In this document: piece by piece, positions 1-25,700 of the stretch
How positions within the stretch are numbered: the first letter of the stretch is position 1
Layout of the letters: each line of letters begins with the position of its first letter
Origin: Spongilla lacustris
Taxonomy: Eukaryota > Porifera > Demospongiae > Spongillida > Spongillidae
Reading direction: 5' to 3'
DNA: 64,000 nt
NCBI GenBank assembly: GCA_949361645.1
Contig: OX442431.1
Span: 572,393-636,392, forward strand
Position numbers and translations under genes: made by a program
The notes under the pieces: generated by a model
Seen by the model: only the letters and a program-made list of their open reading frames with translations
Database searches by the model: none
Told to the model about the DNA's origin: nothing

Positions 1-1542
1 GCAGAACCTTGCATCAAACTCACAGTAGGCTCGAATGAGTCGAGTGTTGTAAGGTCCAAGTCTGAAGGAGGGGAGGGGAGGGGAGGGGAGGGGAGGGGAG
101 GGGAGGGGAGGGGAGGGGAGGGGAGGGGAGGGGAGGGGAGGGGAGGGGAGGGGAGGGGAGGGGAGGGGAGGGGAGGGGAGGGGAGGGGAGGGGAGGGGAG
201 GGGAGGGGAGGGGAGGGGAGGGGAGGGGAGGGGAGGGGAGGGGAGGGGAGGGGAGGAGAGGGGAGGGGAGGGGAGGGGAGGGGAGGGGAGGGGAGGGGAG
301 GGGAGGGGAGGGGAGGGGAGGTGGACACAAAGTGCAAGTGAAAAGTACAAATGCAATAATGAGGTGTCAAACAACTTGCCTGTTATTGATAGAGACATCT
401 GTGTGAAGACTTAGGGGATCGTAAAAGAACCTCACAATGGGACAACGTGCAAATGGTATGGGGACCACGCGAGTGAAGTGTGTGTCACTCTGGACGAGGG
501 AGAGGATGCTGTCAAACTGTGGGGAAGAGCTCTTGGCTCCCTGCTGGAAGTGGGTGACCAGGGACTGGGGTGAAGCTGGTAGGCAAGTGCCACTGCTTGA
601 TACCCATCCCATTTCCTGGTGGTCTGGGCCCGAGTCTAGGCTACTCTTCCAGATGTGAAGAAGCTGGTGGTTATAGTAGTGGGGTGGGGCAAAGTCGTCT
701 CTGTCCCTGGGGGTGGGGTCTGTCAGGATACAGATGTCACAGTCCGACGTGACAAAGGCATGACCGGACACCACTGATCCAAAGAGGATGACTAGGGAAC
801 GGGGAAACATCTTCTGGAGACAGGCGCATACCTCACACTGTGCCCTCATGGCTTCTTCCGTCATCCGATACGAAGTGGCCACAAGCTCCATCTGCTCAGA
901 CGTCTGCAAAAGGTCACCCTTCAAACATAGGGTGTTTATACTAAATGGTGTATTACTGTAGCGGCTCGCTGCAGCTGGGAGAGCAGGTCTGGAGGCAGCT
1001 CCAATCTGCTCGAGACAGGCGCCGAAGACTGCAGAGCGGCTTGGGTCTCATCCATAGGTTCCGACGTACACGTGCCTTCCCGAGTGTCGCGAGGTGGCTG
1101 TTTCGATGGCTGGAGCTTGGCCTCTCTGGGTTTTACTACCAACCGTTTCCCGTGCAGTACGAGTGTGTTAGGGCAGCGGAGCGCCTGCAGGGCTCCATCA
1201 ACGCTCGTGAACTCTACGATAGCAAAAAGCTGAGAAGCGACAAATGACACCCACGCACTGTGAGTGAGACAACGGGTATACCTTTTTGTCGTCCAAAGCC
1301 ACCTGCACGACAGAACCGAACTGTTCGAAGAGACTTTTAATGTCCGAATACTTCGTTTCCGCAGGTGGGAATCCACGCACGTAGACTGAGCGCCTCGCTG
1401 TTTCTACTCTCTGAAGTGCAGCAAGATGGCGCCTGCCCTCCACGTGCTGTCGAAGCTGTTCCTCTGATGGGCATAAGCAGTAAGCACTTCTATTGTTTTC
1501 CATCAACCAGCTAACCGGAACTCGTGTATATCCCACAGACAT
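1..1542 (-). CDS. TUT1: TUT1/Star-PAP-like terminal nucleotidyltransferase, 5' part (partial)
   Basis: Four exons on the minus strand: about 1542-1282, 1229-957, about 906-380 and 61-1, continuing off the left edge. Seen in order: a CxC...H...H zinc-finger-like segment (YCLCPSEEQL...GRRH), an RRM (SVYVRGFPP, then FAIVEFTSVDGAL), a linker, and a nucleotidyltransferase core with FGSVVSG and SDCDICILTD, followed by RCPIVRFFYD and DVSINNR. This zinc finger-RRM-NTase order is that of TUT1, which uridylates U6 snRNA and polyadenylates some mRNAs in the nucleus. The third exon ends AG|GCAAGT, a GC-type donor, and joins in phase to LGPYNTRLIRAYCEFDARF at the window edge. The Met at 1542 is preferred because it lies just before the zinc finger; one at 1590 is possible. 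The first zinc cysteine of the human protein appears to be replaced. Family call fairly secure; starts and the exon 3 acceptor are less so. Confidence 0.8.
68..321. repeat. (GGGGA)n microsatellite
   Basis: About 50 copies of a 5-bp G-rich unit with one imperfect copy near 256, filling the TUT1 intron between exon 3 (ends 380) and exon 4 (starts 61). The G-rich strand could form quadruplexes. Confidence 0.97.
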
Positions 1543-1666
1543 CGCAAAGAGTATCAACCGCTGCCATTTTTGTAACAACTGCCATGTCAAAAGAACAACT
1601 TACATGTATATGTACATGACGTAACTCAACAGGCAACACCAATAACTAGACTGTACCATCCTAGCC

Positions 1667-4600
1667 CTATCGCGACCCTTCTCTGTTCTTGAAGGACCCG
1701 TCCTTAGGCTTGTCTCTCTCTTCACGCTCTTTAGGCCGGCCACTCCTGTCTCTATCACGCTCTCTCCTGTCCTCTCTTCCCCTGTCTCTCCCTTCGTGCT
1801 TATCTTCTCTAGGCTTGTCATCCCTCAGTTTTTCTTCCCTTGACCTGTCTTCTCTTGGCTTTTCTCTCTCCTCTTTTGGTCTTTCTTTCCCATCACGATC
1901 TTTAGGCCGCTCCCTTGATCTGTGCATGTACAGAAACGGTAACCTCAGCTGAAGAGGCAACAAATACTCACCTTTCCTCCTCCTTCCTTCTTTCTCTGCT
2001 TCGTGAGCGAGTCCTGTGTCTCTTATCCGGCTGCTCTTTGCCCCTGGAATGGGATCGAGACCTTCGCCTATTCCCTTCCCTCTCCTTGCTTCTGGAGCGT
2101 CCAATCCCCTTACTCTCCCGCTCAGGGGACCTAGGCTTGTGCTCACGACCTCTAGGCGCCTGCCTGCCGCTACGATCACGCTCGCGAGACCTGGAATAGA
2201 AATGATAACTATTTAGTGATCGGAAAATTTATTTAATAGACGAAAATTTAGACACGTTAATAAACCCATCACTACGATAAGTTAACCCATCAAAGTTGAA
2301 ATTATATTGAAAGGGACATTTTTATTAATTGCTTTACCATGGTGCCTGTTTACTTACATCCAACCAAATTTTGGCATTGAACTGTTTTAATGCTTTACCC
2401 ATGGCACCCACCACTACCCATGGCCCCCACCACTACCCATGGCCCCCACCACTACCCATGGCCCCCACCACTACCCATGGCCCCCACCCCTACCCATGGC
2501 CCCCACCCCTACCCATGGCCCCCACCCCTACCCATGGCACCCACCACTACCCATGGCCCCCACCACTACCCATGGCCCCCACCACTACCCATGGCACCCA
2601 CCTGCTTCTGCTGCTCCTACTGTCTCTGCTGACACGCCAGGTTTTTCCCCTAATGTGTTTCTCTTTCTCATCATCCTTGCTCCCATCTTTTTCACCTACA
2701 TCCTTATCCACTGTGTCCTTGTCATCATGACCACTACTCCTGCAGTCGCCATCTTCAAGTTCGCCATGTCTCTTCTTTACTTTGTCCTCCTTGGCTTTCT
2801 ACAGAGATACAAGCACTGGCATTACGTAACAGGTTGGAAGGGCAATGGAGACAACCCTATGCCAAGCTGAAGAGCATGGAGCGCACACAATGTTTAGCAC
2901 TGAAAAGCAAATGTGCGATGAAGACATCAAACCACGCTGAGTACCTGAGTACCGGGGGGGAGGGGTCTCTTCGGAGCTTCTCAGGGGGGGAGGGGCATTC
3001 CTGCCTCCAATAAAGACTATATGTACGTTGACTGGACCATATTAAAACAATGTTCCCAGATACCACATATCACGTGCTCTTGACAATAGAAGACCGTTAA
3101 CACAGAACACTAAACACACTGAAGTTAAAGTTGCCCGGACCCCACAGACCAGCACATATCATCAAGACTCAGAAACAAACAATGCATATTAGCTGTGAGG
3201 GGGGCCAATAGAGGCGTACAACGTGAAATTTCGACACCTGTTAACATCACTGTTATTTCCTGTGGCCACCATCTCCCCTCCTTCCTTCCTTCCCCTGTCC
3301 CGCACACACAGCACTAACCTGGATGAACTGACTAACCGATTTTTTTTTTGTGGAAGGGCTGTCAAACCTTACAAAGCAATTATGCTAGCATGCGTCAAAG
3401 CGCAGTACAGCACTCAGTGTGGTTCAGGCCGGGTTCTGTATAGTACACACAAAGGTTGGTCTGGTCAACAGCTTACCAGCTTTAGATATAAAATAAAATA
3501 CTAAACACATGGGGGGTCTTGGTCAAGAGGCGTTAGTGAGTTGGGCACGAAAGGGTTAAATGAAGAAAGTTGGCCAGAACCATGAACATAACCTGCCATA
3601 GCCTGCACAATGCATGAGACATGACCACACCTCTTACCTTGAGTTCAGCTATAGTAGCTCTGATGCGAGCAAAGCCGAGGTGCTGTTTTCCCAAGAGGTG
3701 GGCATCCACTCTTAGCTGGACATCTCCAATGACCAAGAATGAACCACACACATCACACAGTTCCATCTTCTCGTGAAAGTCATGAGCATCAAGGTCAAAC
3801 CCTCCTACCCTCTGTGAAGAGAACATACCTCTGCTCACAGCCGTCTGATGATAGCACACACAAGGGGCCCATCGCAAACTAAATATCCTTGCGCCAATAA
3901 TTCATAAACATAGTAATATGTAATAGATTACTAGATACACAAATCAGCATCAGATTGATGTGTGCACACTTAGCATTATGCCTCTATTAACGGCCCGCAT
4001 GTATACACAAGGCAACATTTGTGATGCCATAAAATTTATACAACATCGTTAATTTATTTGGGACAGTTTCCGAGAAAATTGCGCTTCGCATATATAAATA
4101 AAATGTTATAAAATTGCCTTGCGTTTGAATCACTTTAACTTCCGAATGGTTGAGCCTATTTTCAACACTACCATTTATTTATGGAAAAATACATTTTGGG
4201 GTCTTGCACTTGCTCAGTGCCAGTATTGCGATGTTCGATACCCCACCGAGTTCAAACTTGCCATAACTTTCTGTAGGAATAATAAAATTGCTTCAAATTC
4301 GGTTTGTAGGTAGAGAGGTCCTATACCTATCTATTTGTTCTGTTCATTAATTTTTATGTTATCCGTTACAGAGATGCAGTTGAACAAACTATGTGCACAT
4401 TTCCGCACCAATGATTTGGGCAAATTGTGTCCCACAACAGAACAAATTGATAGGTATAGGACTTCTCTACCTTCAACCCGAATTTGAAGCGACTTGAATA
4501 TTCCTACCGAAAGTTATGGCGGGTTCGAACCCGGTGGGGTATCGGATGTTGCAATCAGGCACGGAGAAGTGCAAGACCCCAAAATGTATTCTACCATAGA

Positions 4601-6166
4601 GAAATGGTGTAATAGGAAGTTGAAAATAAAAAGTCGATAACCTTAACCGTTCCGAAGTTATCGTAATTCAAACGCAAGGCAATTTTATAACATTTTATTT
4701 ATATATGTGAAGCGCAATTTTCTTGGAAACTGTCCCATTTATTTCATATATGCCTCATTGTAATTACATTGCTGTGTGCCAACAACAATGGTTAGCAAGA
4801 TACATGACGTCATATATCTTCATCAAAAACAAAAGACATGAGCATATCTGTGAAGTGAAGACTGTTTTGTGTACAGAGTCAGTACATCTTTAGGAAGCTA
4901 CTAGGCTAGGCTTTGAAGCAGAAAGTGACAGACTTTACCCCTCAGATACCTATTGATATACATATCCCATGCTCTGCCTGCCAGTGTGACTAGTTTCAGT
5001 TATGGGACACCAAACCCAAAAACACCACCTACTTTGTGTGTCATGTTAACAAGATGCCACCTACTTTGTGTCATGTTAACAAGGTGCCACCTATTTTGTG
5101 TCATGTTAACAAGATGCCACCTATTTTGTGTGTCATGTTAACAAGGTGCCACCTATTTTGTGTTATGTTAACAAGGTGCCACCTATTTTGTGTCATGTTA
5201 ACAAGATGCCACCTACTTTGTGTGTCATGTTAACAAGAGCACCACCTACTTTGTGTGTCATGTTAACAAGATGCATCCTCTCCCTCTCTCTGTCCTTTTC
5301 CAGCTCCTCCACCTTCTTCATCAACTGCTGGGCCTCCTCCACCTGCCCCATTGTGCCTAAGCGGTCCAGCTGTCCAAAGGAATGCACAACAGTAACATCC
5401 CAACAGTTGCTCTTAAATGCACCTACCTCGGCAACTCTCAAGTTTATCTCGTCATTAAGGGCCTTCAGTTTATCACTGTTTATGCCGCTCTCCCCTTGCA
5501 AAACCTTCAGGAAAGAGGAGAGATGAGAAACGTGATGCGACCAAACATAAGATCACAACCAGAACTAAACTGCCCAGATATAGGAGGAAGGGTTGGGGAA
5601 CTGACATATAATGGGCGCACCTTTTGTTTCGCCGAGACGCTCTTTTGAAGTCGCTCTCTACCCCTTTCTATCCTCCGGTCCAGATCTCTTACAATCTTTT
5701 CTAAATAGTGCAAAAACTCGTCTTCGTAGCCAAGCTTGCCACATCGTTCACTCTCTTGATACCTGCGCACACAAATGCCCCCCGCACACGTTAGCATGTA
5801 TAAATGGACGCGTTATCGGGTCAACCTACATCCTCTTCAGCCTTTCGTCGTGCATCTTGTCACACGGTCCTATACACGAACAATTAGGGGGTACAATAAG
5901 TACCACGAAAACATGGTTGGGTAGCAAACTATCGTACCTATGTCAGATTTGGTGTTTGTGAACAGCTCCGATGGGCAAAAGCCACACAAGAAATGTCGGC
6001 ACACCTAGAACAAAAAAAGCGATAAAATTGCACACGGCTGTGTATGCAAAGCGCCAAAAATTACTTCTGGATCCGACCATCTAGTTTCTCTGACTTTCTC
6101 TCCCGGAAGAGCATTTCTCTGAGCACCCATCAGCTCATCAAGAAGAGCAGCTGCTTCGGACGCCAT
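1667..6166 (-). CDS. LUC7L3: LUC7L3-like (CROP) U1 snRNP-associated splicing factor
   Basis: Ten exons: 6166-6065, 6004-5938, 5869-5830, 5762-5621, 5504-5427, 5369-5268, 3811-3638, 2798-2602, 2190-1972, 1919-1667; phases join to a 457-aa protein (the human protein is a similar length). It begins MASEAAALLDELMG. The first zinc finger is CRHFLCGFCPSELF...PCDKMHD. LGYEDEFLHYLEKI and coiled-coil EEAQQLMKKVEELEKDRERE follow. The second finger is ELCDVCGSFL...HLLGKQHLGF. The C-terminus is rich in RS, RE and RD dipeptides. LUC7 proteins contact U1 snRNP and help select 5' splice sites. The first-finger and LGYE sequences fit LUC7L3 better than LUC7L/LUC7L2. Intron 6 (3812-5267) holds a junction-derived tandem array and a foldback transposon; intron 8 holds a 20-bp array. 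The exon 6 donor (CTT|GTTAAC) is atypical. Confidence 0.9.
2392..2600. repeat. 20-bp minisatellite in LUC7L3 intron 8
   Basis: About ten copies of a unit built on CCCATGGCCCCCACCACTA, lying directly downstream of the exon 8 donor (2602/2601, minus strand). Confidence 0.93.
4052..4744. mobile_element. Foldback (MITE-like) DNA transposon with 8-bp target duplication
   Basis: Element 4060-4736 (677 bp) with long terminal inverted repeats. The left end GGGACAGTTTCCGAGAAAAT pairs with the reverse complement of 4717-4736, and the similarity continues inward for most of both halves with scattered mismatches. It is flanked on each side by ATTTATTT (4052-4059 and 4737-4744), which fits an 8-bp target site duplication. 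No transposase ORF, so non-autonomous. An 8-bp duplication is usual for hAT and P elements; the termini do not let me assign a superfamily. It sits in LUC7L3 intron 6. Confidence 0.85.
5030..5275. repeat. About 30-bp minisatellite copying the LUC7L3 exon 6 junction
   Basis: Eight units based on (plus strand) TTTTGTGTCATGTTAACAAG plus GTGCCACCTA. On the coding strand each unit carries CTTGTTAACATGACAC, the sequence found at the exon 6 end and intron start (5268/5267). Confidence 0.9.
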
Positions 6167-6307
6167 TTTTCCACCCTTATTTTGAACACCCTCGTGCGCA
6201 GTACATGTAGTTCTGACGCAGAATAAAATAATGGCGCGTTATAAAATGAAGTGAGGGCAGGCATTTAAATATGTGATTTTTAAAAAGTTACTGCATGCAG
6301 CGAGGAC

Positions 6308-10631
<4,324 letters not shown>

Positions 10632-10647
10632 GTAAGGTGGTATATGT

Positions 10648-11610
10648 GCACCCCACACATGTAGTACTACCATGGTCTGCACCCCACACATGTAGTACTA
10701 CCACGACCTGCACCCCACACATGTAGTACTACCATGGCACCCCACACATGTAGTACTACCATGGTCTGCACCCCACACATGTAGTACTACCATGGCACCC
10801 CACACATGTAGTACTACCATGGCACCCCACACATGTAGTACTACCATGGCACCCCACACATGTAGTACTACCATGGCACCCCACACATGTAGTACTACCA
10901 TGGCACCCCACACATGTAGTACTACCATGGCACCCCACACATGTAGTACTACCATGGTCTGCACCCCACACATGTAGTACTACCATGGTCTGCACCCCAC
11001 ACATGTAGTACTACCATGACCTGCACCCCACACATGTAGTACTACCACGACCTGCACCCCACACATGTAGTACTACCATGACCTGCACCCCACACATGTA
11101 GTACTACCATGACCTGCACCCCACACATGTAGTACTACCATGACACCCCACACATGTAGTACTACCATGGTCTGCACCCCACACATGTAGTACTACCATG
11201 GCCCACTGTGCACCCCACACATGTAGTACTACCATGGCACCCCACACATGTAGTACTACCATGGCACCCCACACATGTAGTACTACCATGGCACCCCACA
11301 CATGTAGTACTACCATGGCACCCCACACATGTAGTACTACCATGGCACCCCACACATGTAGTACTACCATGGTCTGCACCCCACACATGTAGTACTACCA
11401 TGACCTGCACCCCACACATGTAGTACTACCATGACCTGCACCCCACACATGTAGTACTACCATGACACCCCACACATGTAGTACTACCATGGTCTGCACC
11501 CCACACATGTAGTACTACCATGGTCTGCACCCCACACATGTAGTACTACCATGGCCCACTGTGCACCCCACACATGTAGTACTACCATCCCACACATGTA
11601 GTACTACCAT
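10648..11610. repeat. About 24-31-bp minisatellite (CCCCACACATGTAGTACTACCATGG)
   Basis: Some 35 copies of a core with ACACATGTAGTACTACCATG, in two length forms (with and without GTCTGCA or ACCTGCA). It begins about 15 bp after the last recognisable MOCS3 donor. Several ORFs in all frames are artefacts of the repeat. Confidence 0.95.
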
Positions 11611-11620
11611 GACCCACTGT

Positions 11621-11850
11621 TTACTTGCGCATTTTCCGTAGCTCACGTGGTTGTAGTTTGTCGTCGTGGAAACGATTCACAAAAAGCTGTGGGGTTGCTA
11701 AAGGCACGCTTCCATATGGATGGTCTGCATATCCAGGATGTGGTGGGTGGTCTGGCGGCATGGGCACTAGACGTGGATCCTTCCTTCCCCAAGTACTGAT
11801 GCTACAGCCCACTCCTACACCACACTGGCTTTGAATTCACAGTACTCTCG
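11621..11850 (-). CDS. Unrecognised short ORF or orphan terminal exon
   Basis: Minus-strand open frame ending in a TAA at 11621. It contains GRKDPRLVPMPPDHPPHPGY and, further on, ATPQLFVNRFHDDKLQPREL, then RKMRK and stop. Composition looks like protein rather than repeat: Pro/His-rich, then basic. A Met-initiated start would give only about 46 aa; a 3' splice site upstream (TGTAG) is possible. It lies between the repeat array and the 3' end of PEX6, on the PEX6 strand, but PEX6 already has a stop at 12150. I do not recognise the family. Confidence 0.35.
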
Positions 11851-11909
11851 ATCACGCATCACCTTGCGCTATTATCAGGATGTGTTTTGTTTCTGATACA
11901 TTTGTACAT

Positions 11910-12012
11910 TAAATGTACTGACTAGTACTAGTTATTGTGTACTAGTTATGTGTACTAGTTATTGTGTACTAGTTATAGTGTACTAGTTATGTGTACTAGT
12001 TATAGTATGTGT
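11910..12012. repeat. Short tandem repeat (TACTAGTTATGTG variants)
   Basis: About seven imperfect copies of a 12-15-bp unit between the orphan ORF and the end of PEX6. Confidence 0.85.
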
Positions 12013-12149
12013 TTGCTGAGAGCTCCCTAGCACCCTTTAAAAGTTTGACTGGTTCCCCAGACCCAAATGATTAAATGTTATTTCTGCTCAAACCTTCATG
12101 ATATGAACGCTCTTTTTTAAAAAAAAATCATCTGGACAGGCAGAGCCTG

Positions 12150-21235
<9,086 letters not shown>

Positions 21236-21314
21236 CGTTTGGGCTCCTCCCTCGAGTTAAGTGACCCGGGCAATAGTTTTGAATTAACTATTTTTATTTT
21301 TGCGCGCGGATCCC
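21236..21314. promoter_or_regulatory. Bidirectional promoter between PEX6 and macrodomain gene
   Basis: 79 bp between divergent start codons, with an AT-rich stretch (about 21280-21300). No motif assigned. Confidence 0.6.
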
Positions 21315-22210
21315 ATGGCAGAATCCCCGTCACATAGCGGTGTGCTTAGCCCAACACATAGCGGTGTGCCTATACGCCCGTGGACCGAGACTGCTGAGGA
21401 ATTTATGGTGCAGGAGCGCTTTCCTCACCTTAGGAAGCGGCTGGAAGAAGGAATAGATTGTCTCGATCCGACGGAACGCGATGAGCTGCACCAGTTAGCT
21501 CTCTTGCGCGCCGACGAACTGCAGCGTTCCGGAGCGCAGACGCCACTTCACGGCAAGGTCTCTTTGTTAACGGGCGGCAACTTGGTGTACGTTGTCGCTG
21601 ACGCAATAGTGAATGCATCGAATCAGTGGCTTTCCACAGGAAAAGGTGTACGCATTGGTATTGTCCAAGTGACTCCTAACTGTTCTGTGCGTGTGATTGT
21701 ATAGGCGTGAATGGCGCCATTCACACAGCTGCCGGGCCAGGTCTACTGAATGAGTGTCTTGCCTTGGGCGGGTGCACAGTGGGGCAAGCCAAGATCACAT
21801 CTGGACACAATCTACCGGCAAGGTATGTGATTCACACAGTGGGACCCGAAGCGCGGGAAGAAAATCGAATAGAATTGTTGAGGTACGTGAAAGCACCTGC
21901 TATTATCTTTCACACCGTGTACGCAAGGTTCTGCATAACTTATTGTACCTGACTCAGGTCATGCTACAAGTCTTGCTTGGAACTCTGTCTGCAGCGTGGC
22001 ATTCGTACCGTAGCGTTCAGCTGCATATCTACTGGGTTGTATCGCTACCCTTCCGTGGAGGCCGCCGATGTTGCTCTGGCGACCGTTAGACAATGGCTAC
22101 TGACTGGAAAGAATGCAGAATGTATTGACCGGGTGATTTTTGTGACGAGGCGCTCGTGCGATGAGGAAGCCTATGGCTACCTTATGCTAGCTTACTTTCC
22201 TGTTAAGTGA
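21315..22210 (+). CDS. MacroD-type macrodomain protein (probable ADP-ribosylhydrolase)
   Basis: Three exons (21315-21645, 21705-21882, 21958-22210) join in phase to 253 aa. After about 80 residues of N-terminal extension the macrodomain shows [99 protein letters not shown] and a C-terminal helix. These match the NAAN, GVDGAIH and GISTG(I/L)Y segments of MACROD1/MACROD2, which remove mono-ADP-ribose from proteins and hydrolyse O-acetyl-ADP-ribose. The usual GGGGVDGAIH loop is shortened to STGKGVNGAIH; effect unknown. The N-terminal extension is unlike the mitochondrial leader of MACROD1. AATAAA lies at 22339-22344. MACROD1 versus MACROD2 orthology not decided. Confidence 0.9.
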
Positions 22211-22769
22211 TATTAACCTGTGTTGTTCTTGTGAATGGACGTTTTTGACCTCTTTTCATGGCCTTGAATAGCGGGTCGTACTAGTAAGGACCGTTAGTCT
22301 AGTCTGGGGACTAGGTATGATCTGACCTGTTTTGGTATAAATAAAGAAGTAAAGCTTCATATGGACTCTCCCGACTGCATGTACCTTGCTATCACATCAC
22401 GGGTGGTGTAGCCACCAGGCCATTATTATTTTCAATGAGCTCTTCGCCATGTTTATAGAAACTAACATTAGTGTACGTTGGGAGGCCACTGCTGCATTTA
22501 ATTTAGATGCATGTACATGTATGCATAGATATTAAAGTACTTTCTATTATGTAAGCTTATGTGATTCGCGTGCATATGCAGAGCGGTTATTTATAGCTTA
22601 ATAAATTTGTAATTAATTGTGCAAAATTGAGGTGGAGTTATTAACTCGTTAGCGTATTGGTATTTTTTTTTTGGTGGTGCAACTTTTTATTGGTAAAGGT
22701 GACCTTTAAAAACAAAATTTGATCTGTAATCCATGCATGTACATTACATCTGGTAAGCAGACTGCCTCC
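22211..22769. other. 3' flank between convergent genes
   Basis: AT-rich convergent intergenic stretch between the macrodomain and NTPase genes. Apart from the poly(A) signal I see nothing in it. Confidence 0.6.
22339..22344 (+). terminator. Polyadenylation signal AATAAA
   Basis: AATAAA 129 bp after the macrodomain stop codon. Confidence 0.6.
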
Positions 22770-25700
22770 CTAGGATGACCCCTGACTCCCTAGGATGACC
22801 CCTGCCTCCTGCCTCAACTTCCTGCTCCCCTCCTTGTCCCCTATCATGGCATAGGCAATGCTTTTCACATTCAGGGCTCTGGCCAGCTCGGGATGTTTCT
22901 CCCCGTACACAGATCTTGCTGCTTCCACCGCCAGTTCGATGTGCTTCTTTGCAATGACCAACTGCCCCAAGGTTAGGTAGGCGTGGCTAAGGTCTATCAG
23001 TGTGCTGGCCATCAGCTTCCTCTGCCTCTTGGTTATGTTGCCGTCGTCAGGAAGGGTCTGGTAGGTGCTCAGTGCCTGCTCCAGGTAGCTCTTGCTCTGT
23101 TGGTGTTCCCCTAGGGTGCTACAGACGATCCCCAGGGAGGACAGGGTGAGTCCCAGGTCCAGGTAGTGCTTGTTCCGGCCGGCCGGAGTGGACTGCAAGT
23201 GATTGTGTATGGACCGAGCCTGTTCAAGGAGATACTTGGCACCGCTGTAGTCCTTCAGGGAGTACTTGAGGTCTGCCATATCTGTGAGTGTCTGCGCAAC
23301 GTTCAGGCTCTTGGAGCCAAAGAGAAGCTTCTGCTCGCTAAGGACGGATTCAAAGTGCTTCAACAGTGTGGTATAATCGGCAGAGATGGAGGCTTCTATG
23401 GAGGTAATTGCGGAGGTGCAGACGAGCCTGTCCGCAACAGACAGCAGAGGGTACTGAGCAACTTGCTTAAAAAGGGGCTTCAAGAATACCTTTAATCGCG
23501 TGTCCTCCAGGTCCCCTGTGGCTGACTTCAGCTCACGGTTCAGGCTCTCCACGACACGATGGTAGTGCGAGACGAGGTGAAGGTACTTGGAGTAGGTAAG
23601 ACTGCCCTCCTTCAGTCTCCAGTCAACGCCACCACTGCATAGCGCTGCTGAAAATTCAGCCTGCTTCTTTTTAAAGCCCTCCTCTGTGGCTACGCCGGGT
23701 GCCGATACACCCGGAAGGGAACCAAGGTACTTCGCCAGTGATTGCCCCGAGTTGAACGAGCGATAAGACTTGAACCATGCGACCTTATTAAAACGATCCT
23801 CTGCTTGTGCCAGGTGGTTGCGTTCCAACTGAGGTACGGTTTGACACACAAATTGTGTGCTGAGCTGTGGGAGGGCCACGCAATGGACACGTACAGTCTC
23901 CATCCCACCAGGAACCTGGGACTGGAAGGTTAAGAGGGGGGACTCTCGAAGGTTACCAAGACCGTCCACAGCAGACTGTGAGGCATTATTTGGAAGTACA
24001 TTGCTTTTCCGAAAATCAAGCAATGATTTCAACTGCTCAAAGTAAGAAGCCATAGTGGACACAACAGTTTTGTCGGCAGCGACATCTGGGTCACTACTAG
24101 TAGGCAGCTCCATATTTGGAAGTGGGTGGGTGGGGACATTTGGAAGAGGAGGGGGCAGGGCGTAGAAGGGATCACACAGATGCTGCTCAACAGAAGACAC
24201 AGGAATAGGAAAGGGCACACTGCCAAAGGAAGCAATGAAATCAAAGCCGTGCCTCACCCGAGGATCATAGCTGCTGGCTGCTTCCAAGTATAACGACACC
24301 AAGCGGTCCATCTTACGTTCCTCGCAAGCCTCCTCCCTTAACAACTCCAAGTACTGAGTCAATGCAACAGCAGTTGGGTTTTCATGCCCATGCCCTTCCA
24401 GGAGAAGGTAGTAAATCTTGATGGTCGCTCCAGCAAGTGCAACAGCCAGCATAGACTTGGGCAGCTCTGCTACCAACCTGGAGGCCTCGCCATCCTCAAT
24501 TGCATGAGGGACAAAACTTCTGATCAATTCCATAGCATTTGTGTCCCTGATTCTGGAGAGAAAAGTGAAAACAATGTTTAGTACAATTTTTAAATTGTGT
24601 TTTTTTCATTTGTGTATTTATTTATATTTTATGAATATTAATAATAATAGACAGAATATGTAATAAACACAACACTTAAATCACACTACAGTTAATTAAA
24701 CTTTAAGATGGGAGCCACCTGGAGAGGATCGCTGTTGCATTCGCTCTCACCAAGTGCAGGTTGAGCCTACTGTACAGCTCAGACAGCACAGCTGATTTTG
24801 TTTTGCCCGATGTTATGGCAAGACGGGAGACAAGCATTTTAAATGAATCTATGGCTTCTTTTCCCCAAGCACCATACGACTCTGCAACCAGAGGTATACA
24901 ACACCACCCCAAGGCATTGCATTTGGGGTCATTTTCCATGTGTTTGCGCTCTAAATTAATAATGATAATAAAACAACATAATGACAGACAAAACTTATAT
25001 CTGGTGAGCGCAAATGCCAAAGCTATCCTCTCAAGATGTATTGAGTTCTAAATGATATGTAATTATTATACATAAGTAGTTATTTAAGTGTGTTATAATA
25101 ATACGCATGTAATCAAAAAATTTTTTCTTGTATATTATGATTATAACATTACTCCGTGAAGTGGAGATGTATTAAAAGCACATGTATAAAACTAACTAAA
25201 GTCCTAGTACTACAAGTTTAACCCCTAGGCTAAACCTGCCTAGAAGGCCCCTTGCATTGGCTACAGAACAAAAGGGCCAATAACTAACCAGTGGGAAAAG
25301 AACTTACCTTTCAATTTTTAGATCCTTCCTATTGGCATGCTTCCCTGGGAAGAAGGACTGTGATGTGACCAACAGCGCCCCCTTCATTGTGCCATCCAGA
25401 CCCTCCTGAAGATAGTCAAGCATGCCCGAGCAGCCGTCACTAAGGTTATCAACCACCATGAGCCAGGGAGCATTATTGCCGCTCAACTTTGACTTGAGAG
25501 CTTCGGCAATTTTAAGGCAGGGGTGTCTCCTCCCTTTATCCAATGAAGTGGCCGGATCATCAAGCAGTTTCACCCCAAGACTGAATGCTGCCTCTCTCAG
25601 AGTCAGCAGCATCTGTTCTTCGTTACTACCATCAATATAGAGCACGACAGGTTTGCCAGACACCCACAAGTGTAGAGAAGCCCTTGATGTGAACTTCTCT

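Noticed and set aside
10648..11610. CRISPR-like regular repeat array
   Set aside because: Units abut without unique spacers, and the context is eukaryotic intron or intergenic DNA; it is a minisatellite.
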